64,000 bases of DNA, taken from Asterochloris sp. CNOR1. Taxonomy: Eukaryota; Chlorophyta; Trebouxiophyceae; Trebouxiales; Trebouxiaceae. Location: positions 2,604,001 through 2,668,000 of the forward strand of contig OZ017751.1 in NCBI GenBank assembly GCA_963969365.1. The letters run 5' to 3'. A program made the position numbers and the translations under genes. The notes beneath the pieces are model-generated. The model ran no database searches, was not told where the DNA came from, and saw nothing but the letters and a program-made list of their open reading frames with translations. Below are positions 1-12,200 of the stretch, piece by piece. Numbering within the stretch: position 1 is the stretch's first letter; each line of letters begins with the position of its first letter.

Positions 1-11
1 CCCTCGCGCTC

Positions 12-2686
12 ATGTCAACTGCCAATGGCAGCGCCAGTCCTGGCAAGCCAGAGCCAGCTCCAGCCTCTCCGGCAACTGTAGCGGCCCCAGCCACACAAGC
101 TGACACACAAGGAGACTCAGAATCACCCAGATCTGGGCGCAAGGTTAGTCTGGGCAACCTGTGCTGTCCTGGCAATATGCTGGGTGAGCAGGGCCTTTAC
201 CAAACGTGCTCTGCTGCATCTAGAAAGGCGCATGCTTGGAGCCGGGCCCCCACCATCCTTCTCAGACAAATGGCCTCCCGGATGCATCTGATCCCCAACA
301 AACAGGCCCCCAAGCCAAGGTGATAAGGCATTGCCTTGCCAGGAAAGCTGCGTCTATGCTCTTGTTGTTTTGGCCAGGGCAGCTGCCCCTTGTTACCCAC
401 TGCCTATTGACAGCAGCAACAGCCAGCACCAAGGACAGACCTGACACACCGGTGGCTGTGCAGATGTCCAGGACCTACAGCAGCTCGATGGCCCAGGAGA
501 ATGACGCCCTGCCACGCCCCAGCTTGGTGTTGCAGCTGCAGCGCCAGGTGCAACACCTGGAGGAAGAGAAACAAAGTGCACTGGAGCAATGCATGGCGTT
601 GGAAGGGGAACAGTCCACCCTGCTGTGCGAGGTATGCTTCAGGGAAGCACAGGCCCAAGCCCTTGCAGTCAGCCTGCATCCTGCTGCGTGAGGAGTGCTG
701 CAGGGAAGTGCGAGGCTCTCAGCGACTTGCAGTTGGCCTGTGCAAGGTCCGCTCTGATGAATACAGGCTCTCTATGCCCTGCAATCAGCATGCAACCCCC
801 TGTCTGAGGGGAGGCGCTCAAGTCTTGCAAGGAGCGTGCAGTGACGTACTCTGGCAGTGCACAGGGTGGCAACAGGCCTGCACCAGTCACTTGCATGCTG
901 CTGTCATGAGCTCTGCTATGGGTTAGGGCCGTCCAGCCCTCTCACGTGCTGCGTGAAGACACCAGCAATGTGCCTAGCCCATCTCGTCTTGGTCGCTGTC
1001 AAGAGCTCCGCTCTGCATTCAGATCTGCTGCCTGCAGATGTTGGACCTGCAGCAGAGGCTGTACCAGGCTGAGCAGGCCTCTGCGTCCCACGTGGCAAAC
1101 GCGGAGCAGCTGCAGCAGGTGAGTCCTCACCGCCCACCTGAAGTAGCTGCAATGGGGCATGTATTGCATCTTCCAAAGCAGGTTTGATGGTACTTTGTGT
1201 CCTGTGAACACATGCTGGGGCCTCGGCAGCAGCATAGTTTGAGGAACTCAGTCGCATGTGTCATGGATCCTGAGCCTCAGTCTGTGGCCTCATCAAGGGG
1301 TGACCCAAATCTGGGAGCATGACTGCAAATGCCTCCACTCAGACCGCCTCAGCACATCTTGCCTGCTGAACGTGCTCAGTTTGAGCTGCTGACTGGTTAA
1401 GCCTCTCCTGCAGGAAGTGCTAGACATGCAGCCTACTAAGTGAGGACACCTGCATGCGCAGGAGGTGCTCAGGCTCAGCCTGTTGACTGGAGAGGAGGAG
1501 GTGGCCCAGTCGGTGCAGCGAGACATCCATCGATCCCACTCCTCTGCAGCCACCCTCCCCAGTGGGCACATAAGTCATCAGGCTCTGGAGGCAGCTGGCC
1601 GGCTGGCCAGGGCAGCCTCTTCCCGTGAGCTTGCCATCCCCTGTCTGGTCCTACAAGCAATATGTTTTCCTACTGGGGGATCAAGCGCTGGTGCGTATCA
1701 AAGCAGCGTGGTTGTGGCGAGACATGGCAACAATGCAAAGGCAGCAACTTTCCCCACTTCTGGTTGAGCAGCATTGGCCAGCTGATGCATTCCAGATGAC
1801 GTCTGACATCTTCTTGTTGAAGTGGCAGGTTCCTACTTCGAGCCTGTCAGTCAGGCACACAACAGAAGTGCTTCGTTCTCTCAGCAGCGCCCCCTGTGGC
1901 CCCAGTCCGTCCTCCACGAGTTAGCTGGTGGCATTGAGGGGCCGACCAGCATGGACAGTGCTGAGGATATGCTTGTGGCACACCCCAAGTCTGTAACAGA
2001 GCAGGTGAGCCGGCTCGTCTCCATGTGCAGAAAAAGTGAGCAGCTGCTGCTGGCCATGGCGCTTCATGCAAAACTGCCTTGTCCCTATCCCAGCTACAGC
2101 TGGCGTTACTGCTTGATGCAGTCCTGTAGCATGACTGGCAGGCAGGCACGCTGCAGAAAGGCAGACGCTGTGGCAGGTGCCCAGTCCCCGCGCGCTGCTT
2201 CTTTGGCTGCAGATTCCTCAGACCGCCAAGACGGAACAGGAGGCGCCCATCTCGCTGGTGTCACCCTTGACAGGCCAGCCTGGCCCTCTGGAGCCAGCCA
2301 CCTCAGCAGAGTCAGGCTCAAGTGAGGAGCTGGAGTCATTGGAGGCAACCTCAAGCCGCACGGTGCAACCTGAAACGCCTGCTGCAGGCTGGGGCTGGAG
2401 TGGAGCCCAGCCAGGCTGCCATTTTGCAGCGCACCATGCTGGGGTGGATTACCCTGACCAGGCTGCCGGATCCTCCCACCTCACTTGCCTGAGGGTGCGG
2501 CAGGCAACTCTGCCCCTGTCAGCACCTGAACCGTTAGATAATGAAAGCATGGCAGGTGAACTCGAGGTGTCCCTCAGGCCCCGACTAAGAAATTGTGGAC
2601 AAGGTTTCAGCATCATCCTGGGGGCTGTGTTGGTCCTGGCACTCCAGGCTTTCTCACATGAGCGTCCTAGCAATTCATTCAGTTAA
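12..2686 (+). CDS. Coiled-coil protein with C-terminal membrane anchor, unknown function
   Basis: Recognised as a spliced gene, not as a known family. Exons that join in phase are 12-143, 464-631, 1038-1118, 1462-1624, 1829-2004 and 2213-2686; others may lie in the gaps. The first exon is Ala/Pro/Ser-rich and disordered. Exons two to four are rich in Glu, Gln and Leu and read as a coiled coil (for example QLQRQVQHLEEEKQSALEQ and LDLQQRLYQAEQA). The fifth and sixth exons are Ser/Thr/Pro-rich. Near the C terminus the segment FSIILGAVLVLALQAF is a good single transmembrane helix followed by about ten residues, the layout of a tail-anchored protein such as a golgin or a tethering or organelle-membrane factor. 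That role is inference. The start at 12 is the first ATG in the window, so more 5' exons could lie outside it. The gene ends 185 bp from the converging lipase gene. Confidence 0.6.
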
Positions 2687-2870
2687 CTTGAGGGTGTTTT
2701 GATTGTGGTGGGAACACTTGATCCCGGTGCTTGCTGGCACTCAAGTTGAAGGCTTCCCACATTGGGGACTAGCCAAGTTGCAAGATTGGTTGGAAAGTGC
2801 GCACTCCTGACAAAATGATGAAAACGTTCTTCAGCATGCATTATTTCTCAGGCAAATCTATGATTGCTTA

Positions 2871-5800
2871 CTAGCTGATCTCATATCCATTGGGGTCATA
2901 TGGCGCTCCTGAGTCTGGCAAGGCTCCTCCAAACTCCGTTGAATAAGCAGGGGCAAAGAAGGCTCCAGACTCATAGTAAGCGCAGGCTGCACACCAGCCC
3001 AGCAGGTCAGGAGAAGTTTACTCAAGGAGGTTGCAATTATACTGCAGGACTTACCATGATCATCCCATGTCCTGTTGGACACTGGCAATTCCGGTCTGGT
3101 GACCAGCTCACTCTGGTTGCTGTGCAGCCAGATGGAGTAATTGGTGTGGACATAGCCTGCACCAGAACAGCCAGGCCCCTGCGCTTAAGTCAGGCATGGT
3201 TGACAATGACAAGTCGTGCTCAGCTTTAGCATGTGCTTGTTGACCCAGGCCCCACCTGTAAAGGTGGGCACTGATGGGACGATGTCATTCTCGTGGACCA
3301 TTCTGCGCTCAACGCCCACAAGCTGAGCAAAAGCCTGCAGGCGGAGACAAAATCTGGTGGTGGGCACTGTTTGCGCACGACATCAGCCTCCCCAGGCCCA
3401 GCTGCAGAAGGGATCCCATGGCAGTTCTCGGCTTGCTGGCTTGTCATCGTGCAGCAAGACTCAGAACTTACATTGACAAAGGCCTGGTTGCCCACACGAG
3501 GCGAGCCGAATGTGACACATCTCACGTCTGCTGACGGCCACTGAAGTGCAGCCCAGGGCGCAAGCAGTGTTGCCACTGCTGCACCAAGGCTGTGTCCTGC
3601 AGGAGACGCAAGCCTGACTGAAGGGCATCCTGGAGCTTGCACAGGCGCTGACTGGCTCACAGCCTCCCACAAAACAGCCTTGAAACAAACTTTCGCCATG
3701 CAGCACTCCGGTGACGGCGGCAGCTGTCAATCTCACATGCATTGCCCCACACCCTCAGCAAACACCTCTGCCATCAGCAAGGGCCAGCGATGGGGGCAGC
3801 CTCACCGGTGACCACCACCAGCGTGGGGGTGGAGTTGCCCGACATCTGGTCCAGCACACTCCTGATGTTGTAAACATCGCTTTGTGCCTTGTCGGTCACA
3901 CTCTGAGCCTGCTGCAGGAACCCCATGTGCACAGCAGCGCCAGGATACAAGTTCTCGAGGGCCTGCAGGCACGAGTGCAGCTTCAGCAGAGAGCATCATG
4001 ATGTTCAGGCGGCTCATGGTGCCAGGCAGCAGCTTGACGACAACAGGCGGGGACAGGGGTGTCGCTGCTTGGCACAGGGTGTGCCGGCAGGGCTAGGTGC
4101 AGGCAGGCTGCACGTGGGACGGGTCGCCAGGGGCTGGCCGGCGTAAAAACTGCAGGTCGCCAGGGGCTGGCCGGCCTAAAAACTGCAGACTCACCGAGGC
4201 CAGGGGCGCATCTGTCAACGCCTGCACACACAGGGCACGATGCTCTGTTAGACTTGCAGAGCAGATGCCTGCCAGGCTGCAGTCCACAGAGCACCACTCT
4301 CTGCACCTGTTTGAAATCCTGAATCCAGTCTTGTGTGGTCACTGTGCCACGCACAGAGAACAGGGCTGTGCTGTTCTCAGGAATCCAGCGGACAGCCACA
4401 TTGGCATCGTAGTCAGGAGATGTGACAGTGATTGAGTCAGGACCAATAGAGCCATTGGTGTTCCTGCATCAGGCGTGCAGGTCACACAGCATGCCAAGTG
4501 AAGCTGCCTGCCTGGATCTTGTGTGCCACTCGGCAGGCTGACCGGGCAACGTTGTGGTGCCACAATCAGAGACTCACTGGTACACATTGCAGGCCGCAGA
4601 TGAAGCCCCTGACAACTTGCAGTTGAGCAGAGGGCAGCTTGCCAGAGGTGGGAAGATCTGCAGGGAAGGCATGGGGGTGAGCGCAGCACATAGCGCTCGA
4701 AGCACATCAGTCCAGCATTGAGCCATGCAGGCGCCAGACATGGAAAGTATAGGTGCACTTGTATCATCTTACAGCAGCTGCTGCAGCAAGACAGGCTTAA
4801 GCCAGACACATGTGGAGTCATGAGACTTTCGGAAGCTCACATCAACCGTGGTGATGTTCAGCTGGGGACCTCCGCCGGCGACTGCATCCCTGCACCAGAG
4901 CATGCAACTCTCCTTCTCAGCCATCCCAACATTGCTGCAGTCAATGCCAGTGCACAAGCACCCTTCCAGCCAGCTCTATAGGCCTGCAGGGCTTGGCGCA
5001 TGAACCCCATGAGCACAGCTTGCATGTTGGTGCAGTGCCACCCAGGCAGGCATCCCAGTCCCTTGCCCTCCACTGTCGCCTCTGACACAGCCACCTGGCC
5101 TTAGCAGTGATTTTGCCGGCCCTCTTCAGCCACCATAATGAGTGCGCTCCTCAAAGCCAGTTGGGGCGCAACCACTCCCGTTCACTTCAAGTACAGCCAC
5201 GGCAGCTGTGCTCAGCCTTTAGTGTAATCACAGGCACAGACCAGGAGGGTGGCCTTTCACCTTTTGGCAGTCTGTGGAATTCCCAAAGCGTCTGGCACAC
5301 CCAGTCAGGCCCTGCGGCATCCTTGACCGTCAGTGCCTGCTCACCCTGTCGAGACGCTGCCCTGCCAGTGCCAGGTCATCCTGGCTACTACAGCTGCGCT
5401 CCCCTGCCATCACATGCCTGTCAGCTTGACCCAATGTGAAGGGCCTCACTCACCCTTTGAAGACAGCTGCCTTGGCTGTGCTCAGGTCATCCTGGGCACC
5501 CTGCACAAAGCCAGCCACCTTGCACTCCAACTGGTCATAGGTGCTGCTGACCACATTCACAGCGCTGCCGACGGCATTGCTGATGGAGCTGCCCACGCTG
5601 GTGGCCACATTGGCGATTGCGCCCAGCACCCCTGGTTGTGCAGGGGGGGGTGAAGGTGAAGGGCTTGGAGATGGCCTGGGGGATGGTGAACCTATAAGGA
5701 TCAATCCAGCTCAGATGAGGTATGAAGGACGAGAGGGCATGCAGAAAATGCTGCACCAGGCGCCTGGCGGAGGCAGTGTACTATGCAGGCTGGGGGACAG

Positions 5801-6486
5801 TGAACCTGCACCTTCGCAGCAACAAGATTTGGCCAGAGACAAGATGCACAGACCAGGGCCTGTTGGGCCAGGATGCTAGGGTACAACGGTGTGGAAAGGG
5901 ATATGCGGCAGGGGGGTCCCCTGCGCCAGTCACTGGAGCAAGGCAGGACCCCAGGTGCTGCAGGCCTGAAAGGCAGAAGGGCCTGGGGGCCGCACATAGG
6001 CTGCAGCCCTGCGCTGGGTGTGGCACATTGAAGCACACATGCAAGGCAAGTGCGTGCACCTTCTGCACTGGGGTTCATACAGGTGGATAAGCCGTTGACC
6101 AGCGTGGGCTGCCCCGAGGTGCTGTTCTGCCCTGCCAGCGTCTGGGGCGCGGTCATGCCAAACCGGCTGGTCAGAAGTTGGACATATGTGTTCAGGTCTG
6201 CGCCTGTGTAGTTGAGGAAGGAGGTCGAGTTGCTGTTGTTGTCCCACTGGTAGGTCAGGTCAACAAATTGGCTGAGGGCGAAGGCAAAGTTGGTGTCTCC
6301 CACCTGCAGGAGGATGGCGTGGAGGGTGTGTTGCAGTCCATCAGATGAATTTGGGTTGTCAGGCAGTGTGCAGTGACCTGGGCCCGGGCTGCAGGTTGCA
6401 GTATTGGCTGAAGTCAAGGCTGAAGACAGTGCCCTGCATTCAGAGGTGAACCACAGCACAACAGCACCCGTCAGGCCAGCAGACAT
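2871..6486 (-). CDS. Secreted class-3 (fungal-type) triacylglycerol lipase
   Basis: Likely hydrolyses acylglycerols or galactolipids outside the cell or in the secretory pathway. The start at 6486 gives a short hydrophobic signal segment (SAGLTGAVVLWF). A proline-serine linker follows (5454-5691, SPSPRPSPSPSPSPP), then the Lipase_3 core. Landmarks in order are the FRGT-like strand FSVRGTVTTQDWIQDF (about 4300-4390), VHMGFLQQAQSV (about 3900), the nucleophile elbow TGHSLGAA and the strand VTFGSPRVGNQAF (about 3470-3590), the catalytic Asp in HENDIVPSVP (about 3270-3300) and the catalytic His in YVHTNYSIW (about 3140). The full Ser-Asp-His triad is therefore present. The last exon ends in YDPNGYEIS and a stop at 2871-2873. 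Exons between 4900 and 5450 are only partly resolved. The neighbouring upstream gene is a diverged paralogue, which points to tandem duplication. Confidence 0.85.
4123..4188. repeat. Two perfect-register 33-bp tandem copies in the lipase gene
   Basis: Two adjacent 33-bp units (4123-4155 and 4156-4188) differ at one base. Each ends in TAAAAACTGCAG. They lie in an intron of the lipase gene just beside a short exon; on the minus strand each copy begins with CTGCAG. Confidence 0.9.
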
Positions 6487-6535
6487 GCCACGGCATGCAT
6501 GGAGCCAGGCTCCAGCCAATGATGCAGATGCAGGA

Positions 6536-8080
6536 TTAGCACATCAACAAAGCCAGGGTTAAGCAGCCCAGAGTATGCTGCAAAACGGCGCAGAGGTCGC
6601 TGGAGGGGCATCGCTTTGTGGCAGATTGGGCAGCCAACACGCAAGGAAGGGCAGGTCGCTGCTGCAGCAGGTCTGCCTCACATGCGGGGCTCTGAAGCCA
6701 TACATGCTGCGCTCGCGGACAACAGGCATTTCGCCCCGATTGTAAGCAGAAGTGGGCTGCATATTCATGCCTCTGCATGCTTGGGCTCACCGGCGGTGCA
6801 CCAAACGTGATGAGCCGGACCTGGGCTGCAGGGTAGGTTACTGCTGCCCAGAGGGCAGCCAGCGCTGCCAGGCTGCCGCCGGTGCCCACGCCGGTGCACA
6901 GGACGCGCTGAGGGTAGTCCCCACGCGACAGGCGGGAGACCAGCTGCAGCAGCGCAGGGTCGCAGCTCAGACCCGGCTGTGATGTCTTGATGCTCTCAGC
7001 CTTGTCCCAGAGCTGGAGGGGGTAATGTTTGCAAACAGCCACCAAACAGCAGTCGTCACGCGACGCATTGGTTGAAACGCCACCAGATGCAGTGCGCAGG
7101 TGGCTGTGAGCAGCCCCGCCCAGCAGCTGCCCTGCGCCCTGAGGCAGCCAGGCTGCTCTCATTGCACCAGCTGCGCTGCAAGAGCAGCCTGTATGCAGGT
7201 CCAATGCAGATGCCTGCCTTCGTCAGCCCGCTGCATGACAGTTTGTTCAACAACGCCCGACATGTTACCAAAGGCATCCAACCTTCAGCAACCTACTTGC
7301 TCCAGCGTCTCATTGCGGCCCTGACCATTGAAGAGCTGGGTGAGGGGCTGCAGCGCCGGAGCTGAGACCTGCACATCGCCAAAGTCGGCGTCCAAGAAGT
7401 CTATCACAGTCATGCTGCCGGAGCTCAGAATGGCCTGGGACAGCTCGGTGCTGGGAGAGGTGAACGCCATGGCCACACTGCTGGAGTTGTCTGTGTAGGC
7501 AACCAGCAGGTCAGCTCCGGTGTTGTTGATGGGCAGCAGCGCGCTGTTGTCTGCAGGGGAGTGACCAGCAAGTAGCAGGTGGGCGATGGGAGCTGGTGCA
7601 CCTGGGAAGCATGGTGTTGGCATCTGGCAGCAGGAGGTGCGGCCTCTTACCGATTGGAAGCGGGGAGCTCTGGGCGGTGGTAGAGCTTGCTGCATCCGCT
7701 ATGTCATTGAATAGGGCAGCCTCTGCTGTCTTGTAGACGATGGGGTTCACGTTCTGCTGCGCGAGCACTGCCTGCAGCATTTGCAAGACGTCTGTTGCAG
7801 ATTCCAAGCATAGATGTGAAGATGCCATAGGTAAGACTGAGGCCTGTTGCAAAGAATAGCTTCTGTCAGGACCCTCTGGTTACTTCAAGCTTGTCAAAGC
7901 TGCCATCCATCAACTGGACGTGCACAAGTTGGTAGGAGGGTCTGTAACACCCACCTGCAGATCTGTGAGGAGGTTTCCAGTGGATGGTGAAGGCGCGGGC
8001 GCCTGGTATAGCCTTCGTGCATGGCCCAACGTCAGCAGCACAAACATCCACAGCAGTGAGAACTTGCCGCTGCACAACAT
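6536..8080 (-). CDS. Secreted class-3 lipase-like protein lacking the catalytic serine
   Basis: Paralogue of the adjacent lipase. The ATG at 8080 opens a clear signal peptide (MLCSGKFSLLWMFVLL, then TLGHARR). Exons read 7955-8080, 7651-7791, about 7300-7555 and about 6790-7000. The N-terminal part carries several Asn-x-Ser/Thr sites (NNTGAD, DNSSS). The lipase elbow region reads CTGVGTGGSLAALAALWAAV, then VRLITFGAPP. Against the family pattern TGHSLGGALATLAALW the histidine is Val and the nucleophilic Ser is Gly, so hydrolysis by the usual mechanism is not expected. After FGAPP the reading is uncertain: two frames stop near 6536 and 6559, and no convincing Asp or His triad exon was found. It could be a non-catalytic lipid-binding protein or a gene in decay. 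Fusion with the next lipase was considered, but the phases do not match. Confidence 0.65.
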
Positions 8081-9222
8081 GGCCTGTGCGGCAGGGGAGA
8101 TGTGCGGGAGGGTGGCTTCAACGACCGAAACTGCTGTTCTCGCAACACTGAGGCAGGTTACGTCATCACATGGTTGACGATGATGTGTGACTGATAGCAG
8201 AATCTATCAAGTTGCCAGGCAAATTGCACACAGTCTCTACAAAAGCAATGACACTTCACAATGTCTGCACACTGGCTATACAGAGAGAGTTATATTTATG
8301 AAGCATGAGGGGAGTTTGTGCTCAGAGAAAACAGGTGGACCCGGGTATGACACTTGGGGGACTGGGTGACTCTTGGTACAGGTGGGCCCGGTCAGTTGCT
8401 TGGCAGCACAGCACTCAACCTTGAGTGCGCCAGCAAAGCAATGCCGGCTGGGCTGTGCTGAACGAACCAATACAGATGGCAGCCAAAGGTGTCTCTGAAG
8501 TCTGGTGTAATGTCCTTATCGGAGTGCTTCCACAGGGCAGCACAGCCGCCAAGAGTGGGGGGAGAAAACACACAAAACCAAAACTTGCGGGACTTGCAGA
8601 GTAACACCCTGCACTTCCTGACTAGCCAACACGAAGACGGCTGCTGGGTCTCATGAGATCAAGAGACACCTGGGGGCCCACGAGTTCCAGTGGCACACCC
8701 CCACTGCTGCTCTGACTAGCTGACTTGATACGTGAATACTGAGCGCACGCTGCTGGACTGTGAACTATAGACTCAAGATGTCCCACAGCCTGCACACACA
8801 GAGTTCCAGCACAGTCAGCTGTTGTAGTACTGCCAAGGAGGACCCTGGGCTCCCGAAATGCCCCCTTCAGAGGGCACAGCCTTCTGACAAGCAGCCCTGA
8901 AGGCCATGAAACAAGCACTGCTGAAGAGCTGAAGCATGCATGGGCTGAAAGCTCAGACAATTGACGACAGGCCCTCACTGTGTTCAGGGCTTCCTCGCTT
9001 GGTGCTGAGCTCTGCTGAGAGCCTGTCAAGCTCGGTTGAAGGGAGGACCGCCGCTGCAGTGGCGAGGGGGTCAGCTGATGCTCGCTGCTGAGCTTTGTTC
9101 TGCATGCAAGTGAAGTGACAGGCACCTTACAGAGTGCAATGCAGCACACAGCCCAGGCTGGGTTGCGCGGCACCCTCAATGCACCTGCAATGCAGCTGAC
9201 AGCACGGACGGCAATATAGCTC
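8081..9222. other. Intergenic stretch, no convincing gene
   Basis: This lies between the CAMTA stop and the start of the lipase-like gene, both on the minus strand. A 209-codon minus-strand open frame (8622-9251) has no ATG start, no family resemblance and overlaps the CAMTA end, so it is probably 3' UTR plus spacer. The region also serves as the promoter of the lipase-like gene. Confidence 0.5.
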
Positions 9223-12200
9223 TCAGCACCTGGCAGCTTTGCGACAGGCACCTCTTTGGGCCGCAGAGAAGGCGAGCATGAAGGCTACTATGCTGGCAGC
9301 TTCGTAGCGCAGGCTAGATGCTCCTTGTGGCAGTAGATGGAGGGGGTCAGGGAGGCCTGGGAGGAGCTGTTACAGCTCGTATCTTGAAACAGAGTGGAAA
9401 ACTCCCCCAAGGTGGGGGGCCGCAGACTGAGTGGCCTGAAGTTCAGCGTTGCTCTGTTGAGGATCTAAGGCCGCAAGGGGCTACATAAGGCCCGCACTGT
9501 GCCACTCACCCTCTGCGATGGCTCCTGGCATGGCTGACGGGGCCAGACAGACCTGGCATGTCTGAGTCACTGTTGTAGTCCTCTAGCCTGGCACTTAGAC
9601 TACTCACGCGGCCTGGCTCAAGCTTGAGCATGCTTGGCAGGGCATCCTTTCCAGCATCTGTCTCAACATCTGCAAGCAGCATTGCCCTGCAGGAACAGAC
9701 AAGTCAAAGTGATCACTACCCAGTGAACAACTGCGTATTGCGACCTCAAAGCCTGCACATTTCATACGTACCCAGGTGTGGGCAGCTGGCATCAGACATG
9801 AAAGACATGTCCAGGACCTTGTACAGGAGGTTGCACAGCAGAGCATTGTCTCATTGCCGTCCCCTCGGAACACTCCTGAATCTGCTGAGAGCTTGAGCTT
9901 GCTGGGTAATGGAGAGCAGTGGGGCCCCATAGGATGGAATCATTCACGCTGGTAGCCCCTTTTGGAGGGTTCAACCCCAATGTGAGCCAGGCCATTGGGC
10001 AGGTATGGTCTGAAGCAGGGGGTTATGCAATACATAAAAGACAATGCAATACATAAAAGACACACGCCCGGAGATGGCCCTTGAAAGCAGCATGTCCCCT
10101 ACCTAACAGAGTTGCTCAAGCTGGCAATGCGCATTCCCAGGTTGAGGATGCGGAGCAGGGTAGTGTCCTGGGGCCGCAGGCCACCAGCCAGCAGCTGCTG
10201 GCGTGCTAGCTGCTGCACCTCTGTCCATGCTGCGGCTGAGGCTTTGAGGCGCTCCAAGGCAGCAACCTCCCTGCACGTGCAGAGCCATCAGCATCAGCGC
10301 CTGGGTTCTGCGCATTGGGCTGCCTTTCAGTCACCTTTTGACAGGGACCTCCTCACTGCAGGCTGACACGGTACAGATTATGCACACTTGCCATCCTTAC
10401 ATCAGCCAGCCAGCAGCAGACACAGCTTTCCGGCACATCTGGGTCCACACACAGACTCAGGGCCTCAAACAGGCCTGGCCCTGACTTTTGGCTGACAAAC
10501 CAACAGTTGTGACTGTGCAACCAGTCTGCTTGCGGAGGCTACATGCATGCAGACTGCAGACTGCAGACTGCAGAGGGCTGTCAGGCTGCGTCAAAGCATG
10601 CAGAGCACTCACTGCTGCCTGAGCTGGTTGCGCCGCTGCCTGCTGGCTGTTGCCTGCTGCTGCTTGGTGGAGTGCCAGCGCACAATTCTGTGGGCAGCCT
10701 CCCTGGCTGCTCTGGCGGCAGAGGCGGCCTCACCCACTGAGCTGGAGGCTTCCGCCACAGACCCTGCAGCCACACATGCAAGCTCTTGCTGTTTGCCTGC
10801 CGGGCGTAACCACTTGCACTCCCAATTAGTGGCGCAATGGTGGACCCCCTTGTGCAGCAGCTTTTGTTGAACACAGCTAAGGTGATGCCTCATGTCCTCC
10901 ACAGCTGCAAACAGTTCACACCTGAGCTGAAGCCATCAGAGTCCATGCTGCCTGACGGTTGCATGCTGTTCAGGCGTGGTATGTACTGGGTTGAGGGCAT
11001 GGCATCCCCCCGCATATCCCGCGACCTCTTGCGCTGCAGCAAGCATTGCTCTGCCGGGGACTGCCGAGCTGAGTGGTAAACAGACTGTAGGCCTGCACAG
11101 CAGGGTTGTGGCAAAGCTCAGGCTAGGTAGTGACATGCACACAGCCCTGCTGGCTGCTGCATCCTGAGTGGCACTGCCAGCCGCGAAGGAATTTGACTCA
11201 TACAGACTTGAGCCACCCGCTCTGTTCGTGGCGGGCAGCAGGGCCGGCTTCATGACAATTATCATGGACATGCATTGAAAGGGCAGTCATTGGTGCATCT
11301 CTGTGAAAAGCCGCTTGATGTGTGGCAACAGAAGCCCTCATGCCAAGTGGGCCCCAGCCGACAATCTTGACACTCACCAACTGGCTTGATCCTGTCAGGT
11401 TTGCTGATGCGCAGCGCTGTCAGAGTGCTGTTCAGCAGCGTCTCCGACAGAAATGCCGCTATGCCTGCGCAGTGGTGCTGCGCCGCCAGCTGCGCTGCAG
11501 TGGCAGCGGGGCTCATGTTGGAGCCATGAGACAGCAGGCCAGGCTGGCAGCCATGGGCCACCAGCATTGCCACCGTGGCCTCTTTGCCTCTCATTGCTGC
11601 CCAGTGCAGTGGACTGTAGCCCAGCGAGTCCTGCAGGAAAATGAGTGCCAGCTGGGTGGTGCCCGCAGACAGGCACCATGCAACCAGAATGTGGCTGGCA
11701 CCTGAGCGGAACTTTGGCGCATAATGCTCAAGCATGCAGCTGAGGCAGCTAAATAGCAAATATCAATGAAAACTGCCGCAGGTGCAGAGGCTCCCAGGCA
11801 GCCAGCAATGTTGCACCACGCGAGAAAGCTGAAGGCACACAGCTGGGGCAACACAAGTAACGCCTGCACGTCAGTAATGGCAACTGCTGCCATGAGATGG
11901 GAGGCAGTCACTTCTGGTAGCTTGCCAAGCAAAATTCTCAGATCAGTCCCAGCGTCTGCCTTGCAGAGGTGCAGCCTGCCCACCTGCTGGTCAATGTTGG
12001 CGCCCCCTGCCAGGAGCTGTGAGACAGCCCAGTCATAGCCCAGCGCTGCACAAAGGTGCAGCATGCCCATGCCTGATTGAGCCAGCTCATCAAGAGGGTT
12101 GACCTTAATGCCCCCACGCTTTCCGCTTGCAGCAGTCGTTGATGACTGTGACCCCACCGCCTGCCGCAAAATGAGTGTGATGTTGAGGTTGATGTTCCTC

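Noticed and set aside
6425-8080. The two lipase-like genes as one long gene
   Set aside because: The donor after FGAPP leaves phase 0, and the acceptor near 6425 would then read into a stop. The downstream lipase also has its own ATG and signal segment at 6486.
8622-9251. 209-codon minus-strand open frame as a gene
   Set aside because: It begins without an ATG, has no recognisable domain and overlaps the CAMTA terminal exon in another frame.
9961-10000. tRNA-like T-loop (GGTTCAACCCC)
   Set aside because: The flanking bases do not form the T-arm stem, and no acceptor or anticodon arm could be found around it.
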